From Hyphomicrobium_A sp963726795 (GTDB taxonomy: Bacteria; Pseudomonadota; Alphaproteobacteria; Rhizobiales; Hyphomicrobiaceae), in assembly GCA_963726795.1 (NCBI GenBank), contig CAVSDD010000006.1:62001-126000 (forward strand): a stretch of DNA of 64,000 bases, written 5' to 3'. The notes beneath the pieces were generated by a model. That model saw nothing but the letters and a program-made list of their open reading frames with translations. It was not told the origin of the DNA and made no database searches. The translations under genes were made by a program, and so were the position numbers. Of this stretch, positions 24,756 to 34,037 are shown in pieces; within the stretch, counting starts at the first letter, position 1, and every line of letters starts with the position of its first letter.

Positions 24756-26927
24756 ATGGCAGACTTCATCGCAGAGCAAGCCGACTTCATCCTGTTCTTC
24801 TACGGGCTTGCCTTCGTTCTGCTCGCCATCACTTGCTTTGCAATAGCGCGCACCGCGGCCGATGGCATCGCGTGGGATTGGTTGGCTTCGTTCGGCCTGA
24901 TCCACGGGATCAGCGAGTGGCTCGATCTTGCCGCACTGGTGATCGGCGATGCTCCAAAGTTTGTCGCCATCCGCCTGGCTGCGATGGCGGTGTCCTATCT
25001 CCTCCTGCTGGAATTCGCCCGCCGCAATTTGCGGCGGCAAGGCTTGTGGCTTCCGGGCGCCTGGATCCACGCACCACTGGTGATGCTCGTAGTGCTTGCG
25101 GTTGCAGTTGGCGGGTTCAGCATCGCGAATGCACTCTCCCGCTACACACTCGGCTTTTTTGGAGCCGTGGGGACGGGTGCGGTTTTCGCCCTGATCGGTC
25201 GTCAGCTGCGGGGGCGGGCGCAGGGCCTGGCGTTCCTCGCGGCGGTGGGATGGATACTCTATGGGATCGCCGCAGGCCTCGTCGTTCCCTCCGCCCCGTT
25301 CTGGCCTGCGAGCGAACTCAACCAGAGATGGTTCCTGGAAACGACCGGGATTCCGATTCAGCTCATCCGCGGATTGATCGCCTGCTCTCTGGCTACCGCA
25401 ATCTGGGGAATTTGGGGCCAGAAGCGGATCTCGGCGGTTGACTCGGTTCGCTACACCGGTTTCGTCCATCGGCAATTCTTCGCCACCTGTGCCGGCATGC
25501 TGGCAATCTTGTTGTGTGGCTGGATCCTGACCGAGCTGCTCGGTATCGCCCACCGACATCAGCTGCGCGAGGAATTGCTCGGCAAGCTCGACCTTCTCGC
25601 CACCAGTCTCGCCGGCGAGACGGCACCTGCCGACGCTGTCGTCAGACTACTTGCAGGCTCGCAGCAAGTGCGTCAGGCCATGTCCCGCCCGTCGGAACCG
25701 CCGGCGGCCGGTGGCAATCCGATCAAGGATGTCCTCACGCTCGCTGTCGCGAGTGCCGGGGCGCAACGCGGCTACCTGTTCAACGCCAACGGCGAGCTGA
25801 TCGTATCGGTGGAGCAGCAGGAGGGATACGCAAACACGGTCGGCGCAAAGCGTTCCAATTCGCTTGCACACTCGCTCACGGGCGGGGTCGTACATCGCTT
25901 CAGGTTCGACGCAGACCGCCAAGAGACGGATTACATCGTCAGTTATCCGATCGACGCGGAGCACGGAGAAGTCGCGGGGTTTGCCGTGCTGGAAAAGTCG
26001 CTCACCGCCCTGCGAGCAAAGATCAGCACCTTCAGTACGGCATACTTTCTCATCAGTCCTCAGAACGAGATTGCGCTCACCAACAGGCCGGAATGGCGCG
26101 CGGCAGTCCAGAAACTGCAGCTACGGCCACGATCAACCGAGGCTCGCAACGACGACACCTGGGCTTCGGTCGAAAGAACTCCCGTCTACCTGTCGGAGCG
26201 GTTGATCGACGCGTATGGGTGGACACTTCTGGTCGCAACTCCGGTAGAAGGCATTTTCGCCAGTCGCGTCTTGGGCATAGCTCTGACTTTGCTCGCTACG
26301 ATGATGTTGCTGATTTATGTCATTGCACGCGATCGCGCGGTGCATGACCACGTGCAGATGGACCGCCGCCTTGAACTTGAGGAACTCGCTCGCGACCTAG
26401 ATTTCAAGGCCACAACCGATCCGCTTACCGGTCTGTCCAATCGCCTGAAGTTTGACAAAGCCTTGTCAGGAGAGATCCGGCGTGCGCGGCGCTTTGATGT
26501 CGCTCTTTCGTTGGTCATCTATGACGTCGATCACTTCAAGCAGATCAATGACGCCTACGGGCACCAGGTCGGCGATCAAGTGCTGATAAAACTTTCCGGA
26601 TTTGTCGCCAAACGCATGCGTGAAACGGATTTGCTGGCGAGATGGGGCGGCGAGGAGTTCGTGATCCTCCTTCCCTCGTCAGATGCCTCGATGGCCGAAC
26701 GGTTCGCCGAGATACTGCGGGGTGCGATTGCGACGCTCCCCTTTGACCACGGAAAGCCGGTCACTTGCAGCTTCGGCGTTGCACAAATGGCTATGGGTGA
26801 AAGCGCCGAACGGTTCATTGCGCGCGCTGACGAGGCCCTGTATCGCGCCAAACTCAATGGCCGCAACAGAGTGGAACGCGCCAGCAACCTTGGCGGTGGC
26901 CGAAAAGAAAGCGGATCGGCCGCGTGA
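24756..26927 (+). CDS. Membrane-bound diguanylate cyclase (GGDEF)
   Basis: A 723-residue sensor enzyme that makes c-di-GMP from two GTP. Residues 1-240 hold about seven hydrophobic segments (FILFFYGLAFVLLAITCFAI onwards). A further TM (FFATCAGMLAILLCGWILTE) is followed by a long extracytoplasmic, Cache-like region (~290-510, including GYLFNANGELIVSVEQQ) and a last TM (VLGIALTLLATMMLLIYVIA). The GGDEF domain follows: DPLTGLSNRLKFDKAL, YDVDHFKQINDAYGHQVGDQ and ARWGGEEFVILLPSS, so the active site is intact; no EAL domain. MADFIAEQ at 24756 is preferred over a start 10 codons upstream. It probably reads an external ligand. Confidence 0.9.
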   Translation: MADFIAEQADFILFFYGLAFVLLAITCFAIARTAADGIAWDWLASFGLIHGISEWLDLAALVIGDAPKFVAIRLAAMAVSYLLLLEFARRNLRRQGLWLPGAWIHAPLVMLVVLAVAVGGFSIANALSRYTLGFFGAVGTGAVFALIGRQLRGRAQGLAFLAAVGWILYGIAAGLVVPSAPFWPASELNQRWFLETTGIPIQLIRGLIACSLATAIWGIWGQKRISAVDSVRYTGFVHRQFFATCAGMLAILLCGWILTELLGIAHRHQLREELLGKLDLLATSLAGETAPADAVVRLLAGSQQVRQAMSRPSEPPAAGGNPIKDVLTLAVASAGAQRGYLFNANGELIVSVEQQEGYANTVGAKRSNSLAHSLTGGVVHRFRFDADRQETDYIVSYPIDAEHGEVAGFAVLEKSLTALRAKISTFSTAYFLISPQNEIALTNRPEWRAAVQKLQLRPRSTEARNDDTWASVERTPVYLSERLIDAYGWTLLVATPVEGIFASRVLGIALTLLATMMLLIYVIARDRAVHDHVQMDRRLELEELARDLDFKATTDPLTGLSNRLKFDKALSGEIRRARRFDVALSLVIYDVDHFKQINDAYGHQVGDQVLIKLSGFVAKRMRETDLLARWGGEEFVILLPSSDASMAERFAEILRGAIATLPFDHGKPVTCSFGVAQMAMGESAERFIARADEALYRAKLNGRNRVERASNLGGGRKESGSAA

Positions 26928-26987
26928 CCGGCCTCTGGCGCTGCAGAACAGGTCGAGGCCTAAGGGACTTCCCTGTAGTCTGGCCGA

Positions 26988-28100
26988 ATGACCAAAGACG
27001 GCGATTTCGAAATCTTCCTCGTTGCCACCCCAGGGTTGGAAGGCCCGCTTTGCGCCGAGGCGCGGGCCAAGGACTTCAAGGCCAAGACGGTCCCGGGCGG
27101 AGTGGCGCTAAAGGGCGGTTGGTCCGAAGTCTGGCGGGCCAATCTCGAGATCCGTGGTGCAAGCCGTGTTCTCGCGCGCATCGGCGCGTTCAGGGCTTTC
27201 CATCTCGCACAGCTCGACAAGCGCGCGCGGCAACTGGCCTGGGGCGACGTGCTACGCCCCGACGTGCCCTTTCGTGTCGAGGCGTCGTGCAAGAGCTCCA
27301 GGATCTATCACTCGGGCGCCGCGGCGCAGCGCATTGAGCGGGCAATCTCGGAGCAACTTGGCGCGCCCGCTTCACCCGAGGCCGAAGTCTGCATCAAGGC
27401 GCGCTTCGAGAAGGACCTTTGCACCGTTGCTGTCGATACCTCCGGGGAGCTTTTGCATAAGCGCGGCCACAAGCAGCTCATCGCCAAGGCGCCGATGCGC
27501 GAGACCATGGCGTCGTTGTTCCTCCGCCAATGCGGGTTCGACGGGAGCGAACCTGTCGTCGATCCGATGTGCGGGTCGGGCACGTTTGTGATTGAAGCGG
27601 CGGAGATCGCCGCCGGCTTGAACCCCGGGCGTTCACGGCGCTTTGCGTTCGAGCAACTTGCAGGATTTGACCCGGCGGCCTGGCAACGGATGCGCAGCGC
27701 GCAAAGCGGCGCGACCCCCGTCGCGAGGTTTTATGGCAGCGACCTGGACGCAGGCGCGATCCGCATGAGCCGCGCCAACGCAGAACGGGCGGGCGTGGCC
27801 GGCTTTACGGAATTCCGAACGCTCGCGGTCGAAGATCTCGCCGCGCCGGTCGGAGCACCGGGGCTCGTCATCATCAATCCGCCCTATGGCGACCGCATCG
27901 GCGAGAAGCCAGGCCTGCAGGTCCTTTACCGCGCGCTCGGGCAAACGCTGCTGACGCGGTTTTCAGGCTGGCGCGTCGGATTGGTGACGAACGAGGCATC
28001 ATTTGGGAAGGCAACCGGCCTGCCCTTCGCCCTCGAAGCTGCCCCGGTGCTTCACGGCGGAACGCGAGTGACGCTCTATCGGACCGCCGCGTTGCCCTGA
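26988..28100 (+). CDS. THUMP-domain RNA methyltransferase (RlmL/COG0116 type)
   Basis: A 370-residue SAM-dependent RNA methyltransferase. The N-terminal part (FEIFLVATPGLEGPLCAEA to about residue 150) is the ferredoxin-like plus THUMP RNA-binding module. The catalytic domain has motif I VVDPMCGSGTFVIEAAEIAA, FYGSDLDAGAIRMSRANAER and the base-methylating motif IINPPYGDRIGE. By family it most likely makes N2-methylguanosine in 23S rRNA or another structured RNA. It is the last gene of this plus-strand run and converges with prfC, 36 bp away. Confidence 0.9.
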   Translation: MTKDGDFEIFLVATPGLEGPLCAEARAKDFKAKTVPGGVALKGGWSEVWRANLEIRGASRVLARIGAFRAFHLAQLDKRARQLAWGDVLRPDVPFRVEASCKSSRIYHSGAAAQRIERAISEQLGAPASPEAEVCIKARFEKDLCTVAVDTSGELLHKRGHKQLIAKAPMRETMASLFLRQCGFDGSEPVVDPMCGSGTFVIEAAEIAAGLNPGRSRRFAFEQLAGFDPAAWQRMRSAQSGATPVARFYGSDLDAGAIRMSRANAERAGVAGFTEFRTLAVEDLAAPVGAPGLVIINPPYGDRIGEKPGLQVLYRALGQTLLTRFSGWRVGLVTNEASFGKATGLPFALEAAPVLHGGTRVTLYRTAALP

Positions 28101-28116
28101 TGTAAGGCAGCTCTTG

Positions 28117-28135
28117 GGCCGACAAACTGTCGGCC
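28117..28135. terminator. Stem-loop between convergent genes
   Basis: GGCCGAC, AAACT, GTCGGCC: a perfect 7-bp stem with a five-base loop in the 36-bp gap between the RNA methyltransferase and prfC. Without a long T-run it is probably a modest bidirectional terminator. Confidence 0.55.
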
Positions 28136-28136
28136 G

Positions 28137-29783
28137 CTATTTGTGCGTGATCGCTTTGATATCCGTAAACGCAATCTCGGGATTGTGCTCTTCCTTGTAG
28201 GACAGGCTGAACACCGAAGTCGCGAGGTACACGTAACCCCCTTCGGAATCCGTGGCGATATCAGCCCTGTTCTTCTCGACAAAGCGAGCCAGCGCTCCCG
28301 GAGTCTCCGAGCTGATCCAGCGCACGAGGTTGCAAGACGTGGCGTCGAATCCCGTCTCCAGACCGTACTCGTGCGTGAGGCGTTCGCCCAGAACGTCCAG
28401 CTGCAGCGCGCCGATGACGCCGACGATGGGCGGAGAGCCATCCAGTGGACTGAAGAGCTGCACGACTCCCTCCTCGGCCATTTGCCCCAACGCTTCCTTG
28501 AGCTTCTTGGCGCGGATTGCGTCCTCCAGTCGGACGCGCCGCAGAATCTCAGGCGCGAAGCTCGGAATGCCAAAGAAGTTGATGTCCTCGCCCTCGGTCA
28601 GCGCATCGCCGATCCTCAGCGTGCCCCGATTGGGGATGCCCACGACGTCACCGGCGTAGGCCTCTTCCACGAGCGATCGGTCTTGCGCGAAGAAGAACTG
28701 CGGGGTCTGCAGGGCAATCGTCTTGCCTGAGCGCACGTGCTTGGCTTTCATGCCCCGCGTCAGCCGGCCCGAGCAAATCCGCATGAAGGCAATCCGGTCG
28801 CGATGATTCGGGTCCATGTTCGCCTGGATTTTGAAAATGATCCCGGTCATCGCCGGTTCGTCCGCCACAACGGTTCGCGTGGCGGCCACGCGGTCCAAGG
28901 GCGGCGGCGCAAAGGATACCAGCGCGTCGAGCAGCTCGCGTATTCCGAAGTTGCGGAGCGCGCTGCCGAAGTAAACCGGCGTGAGGGTGCCGTCGCGAAA
29001 CGCCTTCAGATCGAAGCGCCCGCATGCGTCGTGCACCAGCGCGATCTCGTCGCGCCATTGCTGCAATTTGTCGGGCTCCATGAGCTGCTCGAGGACCGGA
29101 TCATCGGGGCCCCTTACCGGTAGCCCGCCGGAGCCGTCGTCTAGGCGATGGATGCGAGGTTGAATAAAGTCGTACGTCCCCCGGAAATCCTTGCCCTTGC
29201 CGATCGGCCAGACCATGGGGGCGGTGTCGAGAGCGAGCACCTTCTCGATCTCGTCCAGCAGCTCCAGCGGCTCGCGGCTCTCGCGATCCATTTTGTTGAT
29301 GAAGGTGATGATGGGAATGTCGCGAAGGCGGCAGACCTCGAACAGCTTGCGGGTGCGCGCCTCGATGCCTTTGGCAGCGTCAATGACCATGATCGCGGAA
29401 TCGACCGCTGTCAGCGTTCGATACGTCTGATCGGAGAAGTCCTCGTGGCCCGGAGTGTCGAGCAGGTTCAGGACGGCATCGTTGTACTCGAACGTCATCA
29501 CCGAGGTGGCAACGGAGATCCCGCGCGCTCGCTCGATGGCCATCCAATCGGATCGGGTGCTGCGGCGATCCTTTTTTGCCTTGACCTGGCCGGCGAGCTG
29601 AATGGCGCCGCCGAACATCAGCAGCTTTTCGGTCAGCGTGGTCTTGCCCGCGTCAGGATGCGAAATGATGGCGAACGTGCGCCGGCGCTTGATCTGACGA
29701 ACCAGATCGTCCGATGGCGGCTTGGCCGGGATTGGCTCGTGGTCCGGCAGGATTGTATCGGTGGGCAGTGTCTTGGCGTCCAT
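28137..29783 (-). CDS. prfC: Peptide chain release factor 3
   Basis: A 548-residue translational GTPase that recycles RF1/RF2 from the ribosome after termination. Visible motifs are G1 ISHPDAGKTTLTEKLL, the switch region ERARGISVATSVMTFEY, G3 LLDTPGHEDFSDQTYRTL, G4 ITFINKMDRESREPLELLD and the GSALRNFGIRELLDALV segment in place of G5. Domain II follows (IIFKIQANMDPNHRDRIAFM), with the C-terminal RF3 domain (VGVIGALQLDVLGERLTHEY). Length and order are standard. It is a single gene, divergent from tex with a 147-bp spacer. Confidence 0.96.
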   Translation of the reverse strand: MDAKTLPTDTILPDHEPIPAKPPSDDLVRQIKRRRTFAIISHPDAGKTTLTEKLLMFGGAIQLAGQVKAKKDRRSTRSDWMAIERARGISVATSVMTFEYNDAVLNLLDTPGHEDFSDQTYRTLTAVDSAIMVIDAAKGIEARTRKLFEVCRLRDIPIITFINKMDRESREPLELLDEIEKVLALDTAPMVWPIGKGKDFRGTYDFIQPRIHRLDDGSGGLPVRGPDDPVLEQLMEPDKLQQWRDEIALVHDACGRFDLKAFRDGTLTPVYFGSALRNFGIRELLDALVSFAPPPLDRVAATRTVVADEPAMTGIIFKIQANMDPNHRDRIAFMRICSGRLTRGMKAKHVRSGKTIALQTPQFFFAQDRSLVEEAYAGDVVGIPNRGTLRIGDALTEGEDINFFGIPSFAPEILRRVRLEDAIRAKKLKEALGQMAEEGVVQLFSPLDGSPPIVGVIGALQLDVLGERLTHEYGLETGFDATSCNLVRWISSETPGALARFVEKNRADIATDSEGGYVYLATSVFSLSYKEEHNPEIAFTDIKAITHK

Positions 29784-29930
29784 GCACTTTGCTCTGCTGG
29801 GGAGGAGGTGCCATTAGCATCCTTCGCAAGCAGCGTCGATCCTTGTAGACCGCCCGAGTCTGGGCCAAAAGCCGATCTAAGCCCCGTTGCCAGGGCCGCC
29901 CGCGGACCTCGACTGAGACAGGAGCGCCAA

Positions 29931-32240
29931 TTGGACAAGATCAACCAGCTGATTGCCACGGAGCTCGGCGTTGCTCCCGCGCAGGTGGCTGCCGCGGTTG
30001 AGCTGCTCGGCGAAGGCTCGACGGTTCCTTTTATCGCGCGCTACCGCAAGGAGAAGACAGGCGGCCTCGATGACACTCAGCTGCGCAAGCTGGAGGAGCG
30101 GCTTGGATACCTGCGCGAGCTGGAGGATCGCCGCGCGACGGTGCTGAAAGCGATAGGGGACCAGGGCAAGCTCACGCCGGAGCTCGTCCGCTCCATTCAC
30201 GCAGCAACGACGAAAGTGGCGCTGGAAGATATTTACGCGCCCTTCAAGCTGAAGCGCCGCACCAAGGCGCAAATCGCGCGCGAGGCGGGGCTCGAGCCGC
30301 TCAGCGACGCTCTGCTCAAAAATCCGTCCCTAAATCCCGAGACAGAGGCTGCTCGGTTCGTCGATGCCGCCAAGGGCGTCGCCGATGCCAAGGCCGCGTT
30401 GGATGGTGCGCGCCACATCCTCATCGAGCGCATCGTCGAAACCGCAACTATCGTCGGCAATTTGCGCGAATGGCTGTGGAGCGACGGCCAGCTCAGCTCC
30501 AAGGTGCGAAAGGCGAAAGCCGAGGCGGGCGCCAAGTTCTCCGACTATTTCGAGTTTGGTCAGCGTATCAAAGACATGCCGTCGCATCGCGCGCTCGCCA
30601 TGCTGCGCGGCCAGAAAGAAGACATCCTCGATCTCGATCTCGACATCGCGCACGAGGACGGCAAGGCACACCCTGCCGAGGCCCGGATCAAATCGGCGTT
30701 CGGCATCGTCGATCGCGGCCGGCCGGCGGATGCGTGGCTTGCAGAGACGGTACGCCATGCCTGGAAGGACAAGCTGTCGGGCTCGCTGCAATCGGGCCTC
30801 CTGGCGAGGCTGAAAGAGCGCGCTGACGCCGAGGCGATCGCCGTGTTCTCCAACAACCTGAAGGATCTGTTGCTCGCAGCGCCGGCGGGCCCGCGCGCTA
30901 CGATGGGCCTCGACCCCGGCATCCGCACCGGTGTCAAAGTCGCCGTCGTCGACCAGACCGGCAAGGTCGTCGCCACGACGACGATCTATCCACACGAGCC
31001 CAAGCGAGACTGGCAGGGCTCGCTTGCCACGCTCGCGGCGCTCTGCCTGAAACATAAAGTCGAGATCGTCAGCGTGGGTAACGGGACCGCCGGGCGCGAA
31101 ACCGACAAGCTCGTCGCCGAGCTGATGGCCAAAATGCCGGAGCTAAAGCTCACGCGGGCAATCGTCTCGGAAGCCGGCGCCTCGGTCTATTCGGCGTCCG
31201 AGTTGGCGGCCAAAGAATTTCCCGATCTCGACGTGAGCCTGCGGGGAGCGGTGTCGATTGCGCGGCGGCTGCAGGACCCGCTTGCGGAGTTGGTCAAGAT
31301 CGATCCCAAGGCTATCGGCGTCGGCCAATACCAGCACGACGTCGACCAAGGCGGTTTGGCACGGTCGCTCGACGCGGTGGTGGAGGACTGCGTCAACTCC
31401 GTCGGCGTCGACGTCAACACGGCGTCGGCACCGCTGCTGGCGCACGTTGCCGGCCTCAACGGAACTCTCGCTTCGAATATCGTTGCCTTCCGCGACGAGA
31501 ACGGCGCCTTCAAGACGCGAGTGGCTTTGAAGAAGGTGCCGCGGCTTGGCGCCAAGGCGTTCGAGCAGGCGGCGGGCTTCCTGCGCGTCATGAACGGCAA
31601 GAACCCGCTCGATGCTTCGGCCGTCCACCCGGAAGCTTATCCGGTCGTCGAGAAGATCGCCGAGGCAACGAAGCGGCCGCTGAAATCGATCATGGGCGAC
31701 AGGGCGTTCATCGGATCGCTAAAGCCGGGAGACTTTGCCGATGCCAACTTCGGCATCCCCACCGTCACCGATATTCTCGCTGAGCTGGAGAAGCCGGGCC
31801 GCGATCCGCGCCCAGAATTCAAGACCGCCACGTTCCAGGAGGGCGTCGAGAAAATCGCGGACCTGAAGCCGGGCATGCAGCTCGAGGGCGTCGTCACCAA
31901 CGTGGCTGCGTTCGGCGCCTTCGTGGATGTCGGCGTGCACCAAGACGGCCTTGTGCACATCTCGGAGTTGTCGGACCGCTTCGTCAAAGATCCACGCGAG
32001 GTGGTGAAGGCGGGCGACGTCGTCAAAGTGCGGGTCAAGGACGTGGACGTCGCTAGAAAGCGGATTGCGCTGACGATGAAGTCGGGTCCAATCGAAGGAT
32101 CATCAGGCGGTGCCGGCGCTCGATCTGCGGGCTCGGCGTCGACAGAGCGCACCGGCGCGGACTCCCCGCGGAAATCTTCAGCGCCGCCGCCCGAGAACGC
32201 GCTCGCGGCTGCGCTGCGGCGCGCGCAGGAAAGAAAATAG
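29931..32240 (+). CDS. tex: Tex-family RNA-binding protein
   Basis: A 769-residue cytoplasmic protein of the Tex/YhgF family, involved in transcription-associated processes. The N-terminal helical part starts LDKINQLIATELGVAPAQVA with FIARYRKEKTGGLDDTQLR. The YqgF/RuvC-like region has MGLDPGIRTGVKVAVVD, then the helix-hairpin-helix part (VDVNTASAPLLAHVAGLNGT), and the C-terminal S1 domain has GVVTNVAAFGAFVDVGVHQD and HISELSDRFVKDPREVVKAG. The TTG at 29931 with ACAGGAG seven bases upstream is chosen; the open frame runs further upstream over the prfC region, but that part is antisense coding and unlike Tex. Confidence 0.95.
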   Translation: MDKINQLIATELGVAPAQVAAAVELLGEGSTVPFIARYRKEKTGGLDDTQLRKLEERLGYLRELEDRRATVLKAIGDQGKLTPELVRSIHAATTKVALEDIYAPFKLKRRTKAQIAREAGLEPLSDALLKNPSLNPETEAARFVDAAKGVADAKAALDGARHILIERIVETATIVGNLREWLWSDGQLSSKVRKAKAEAGAKFSDYFEFGQRIKDMPSHRALAMLRGQKEDILDLDLDIAHEDGKAHPAEARIKSAFGIVDRGRPADAWLAETVRHAWKDKLSGSLQSGLLARLKERADAEAIAVFSNNLKDLLLAAPAGPRATMGLDPGIRTGVKVAVVDQTGKVVATTTIYPHEPKRDWQGSLATLAALCLKHKVEIVSVGNGTAGRETDKLVAELMAKMPELKLTRAIVSEAGASVYSASELAAKEFPDLDVSLRGAVSIARRLQDPLAELVKIDPKAIGVGQYQHDVDQGGLARSLDAVVEDCVNSVGVDVNTASAPLLAHVAGLNGTLASNIVAFRDENGAFKTRVALKKVPRLGAKAFEQAAGFLRVMNGKNPLDASAVHPEAYPVVEKIAEATKRPLKSIMGDRAFIGSLKPGDFADANFGIPTVTDILAELEKPGRDPRPEFKTATFQEGVEKIADLKPGMQLEGVVTNVAAFGAFVDVGVHQDGLVHISELSDRFVKDPREVVKAGDVVKVRVKDVDVARKRIALTMKSGPIEGSSGGAGARSAGSASTERTGADSPRKSSAPPPENALAAALRRAQERK

Positions 32241-32254
32241 CGACAGGTCGCGCG

Positions 32255-33452
32255 GTGGGCACCGTGAGCGAGAGAGCATCCAGTACTTATGATGCGATCG
32301 TCATCGGCGGCGGTGCGGCGGGGATGATGTGTGCATTCACCGCGGGCCAGCGCGGACGCAGGATCCTACTGATCGAGCATGCCGCGGAGCTGGGAAAGAA
32401 GATCCTCATTTCAGGCGGCGGACGCTGCAACTTTACCAATCTTCACACTTCGCCCGAACGGTTCCTGTCCGCCAATCGTCACTTCGCCAAGTCGGCGCTG
32501 CGCCGCTTTCGCCCCGAGGATTTTATCGCGCTGGTCGAGCGCCATCACATCGCCTGGCACGAGAAGACGCTGGGTCAGCTATTTTGCGACGGCTCGGCCA
32601 AGCAGATCGTCGGCATGTTGCGGGAAGAATGCGCCAAAGGAAAAGTCGAGCTGAGGCTTAAGCATGGTGTGAGTGGGCTGGAGCACGCCGATGGGATGTA
32701 CCGGCTCAGCTGCGGCGATGTCGAGGCAGCCGCGCCAGCGCTGGTGATTGCTACCGGTGGCCCGTCGATCCCCAAAATGGGCGCGACTGGGTATGCGCTA
32801 CGACCTTGCCCGCAAGTTCGGACTTGCGGTCGTCGAACCGAGACCGGCGCTGGTGCCGCTGACGCTTGGCGAAGACGACCTTCAATTCAAGTCGCTGTCG
32901 GGCGTCTCCACCGACGTCATTGCGCGCTGCGGCGCTGCCGAATTTCGCGAAGCTGCGCTGTTCACTCACCGAGGCTTGTCGGGCCCGGCAATCCTGCAGG
33001 TTTCCTCATACTGGAAGCAAGGCGAGGAGATCGGGATCGACTTCCTTCCATCCCCCGGCTCGGCCCGGCTCGTTGAAGCAAAACGCAGCAACCCTCGCTC
33101 CGGCGTGCGCTCGGTCCTGGCGCACGCGTTGCCGGCGCGCCTTGCCGAAGTTCTGGACGAGCGCATGGGACTTAAAGGCGAGCTCGCGAACAGTCCCGAT
33201 CGGATACTTGAAGGTGCGCAGCGGCGGCTTGGCGATTGGCGGTTCAATCCAAGCGGCACGGAAGGTTTTGCCAAAGCCGAAGTAACGGCCGGCGGGATCA
33301 GCACCGATGAGCTATCGTCGCAGACGATGCAAGCCAAGCGCGTGCGCGGGCTCTATGCGATCGGCGAAGCTGTCGATGTGACGGGCTGGCTTGGCGGTTA
33401 CAATTTTCAATGGGCTTGGGCCAGCGGCTGGGCCGCAGGTCAGGCTCTCTAG
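32255..33452 (+). CDS. HI0933/BaiN-like NAD(P)/FAD flavoprotein, one frame break
   Basis: A two-dinucleotide-binding flavoprotein of 398 residues after removing one extra C near 32798. The FAD motif is AIVIGGGAAGMMCAFTAGQR, followed by the family-specific LGKKILISGGGRCNFTNLH, the second Gly motif VIATGGPSIPKMGATGYA, LFTHRGLSGPAILQVSSYW and the C-terminal GLYAIGEAVDVTGWLGGYNF with QWAWASGWAAG. Members act as flavin-dependent reductases of uncertain substrate. A GTG at 32255 with AGG upstream is used; another GTG three codons later is possible. It starts 14 bp after tex and is probably co-transcribed with it. Confidence 0.88.
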
Positions 33453-33483
33453 GCGACCGCTTCTATCGCGCGCTTTAATTTGC

Positions 33484-33750
33484 TCAGCGATCCGTGATGG
33501 AGGGCTCGCGCTCTTTCTTCATCCGGATACAGGTCGCGCGCCATTCACTCTTGGTCATGTGCGTGTCGGCTTCCCACCGGTCCATGCACGTCTCAATAGG
33601 CTCGTTGCTGCTGGAGGCCTCTTCGACGGTAGCTTCAGCGGAAGACTTGGCGTCGGCCGGTCCGGCCAAGGCCCCTGTCACAGGAAGACCGAGCGCCGCT
33701 ATTGCGAACACGGCAGAGAAACCACACAGACGAGTTCTGGCCTGAGCCAT
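33484..33750 (-). CDS. Small exported protein with Cys pair (88 aa)
   Basis: The start MAQARTRLCGFSAVFAIAAL is a signal peptide (cleavage probably after GALA). The mature part is a short acidic linker (SSAEATVEEASSSNEPIE) followed by TCMDRWEADTHMTKSEWRAT and CIRMKKEREPSITDR. Two Cys residues about 20 apart could form a disulfide in the periplasm. The family occurs in Hyphomicrobiales without known function. The start at 33750 is chosen because upstream in-frame residues are His/Cys-rich and unlike a leader. Confidence 0.65.
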   Translation of the reverse strand: MAQARTRLCGFSAVFAIAALGLPVTGALAGPADAKSSAEATVEEASSSNEPIETCMDRWEADTHMTKSEWRATCIRMKKEREPSITDR

Positions 33751-34037
33751 TTTAGCGCGCTCCATACAACGGGCGTGGATGATGCATGGCCAGGTCATAA
33801 GAAGGTGTGTGTGGCGCAGTACAAATGCACGCCAAGCGGCAGTAAAGAGCTGCACGTCTTGGGCGCTATGCCCTGACCGCGCCAATAGCTCGTGTTTTCA
33901 CGAACTCGCGGGTGAACTCCGCCGCGGTATCGCACCCGCCGTCCGCCAAAGAGGCTCAAATGCGCTCTTTACGGCGCATTGCCTGCGCCGACGGAACCTT
34001 CGAAATCTTGGACGGCGGAGGAGCCGATACCGCGCCA

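Noticed and set aside
24606..25559. 317-codon minus-strand frame over the diguanylate cyclase start
   Set aside because: Antisense to the membrane domain; Gln/Arg/His-rich composition typical of shadows.
29148..29930. Upstream in-frame extension of tex giving a 1030-residue product
   Set aside because: The extension runs antisense through prfC, has no Tex similarity, and a TTG with a good ribosome site gives the normal family length.
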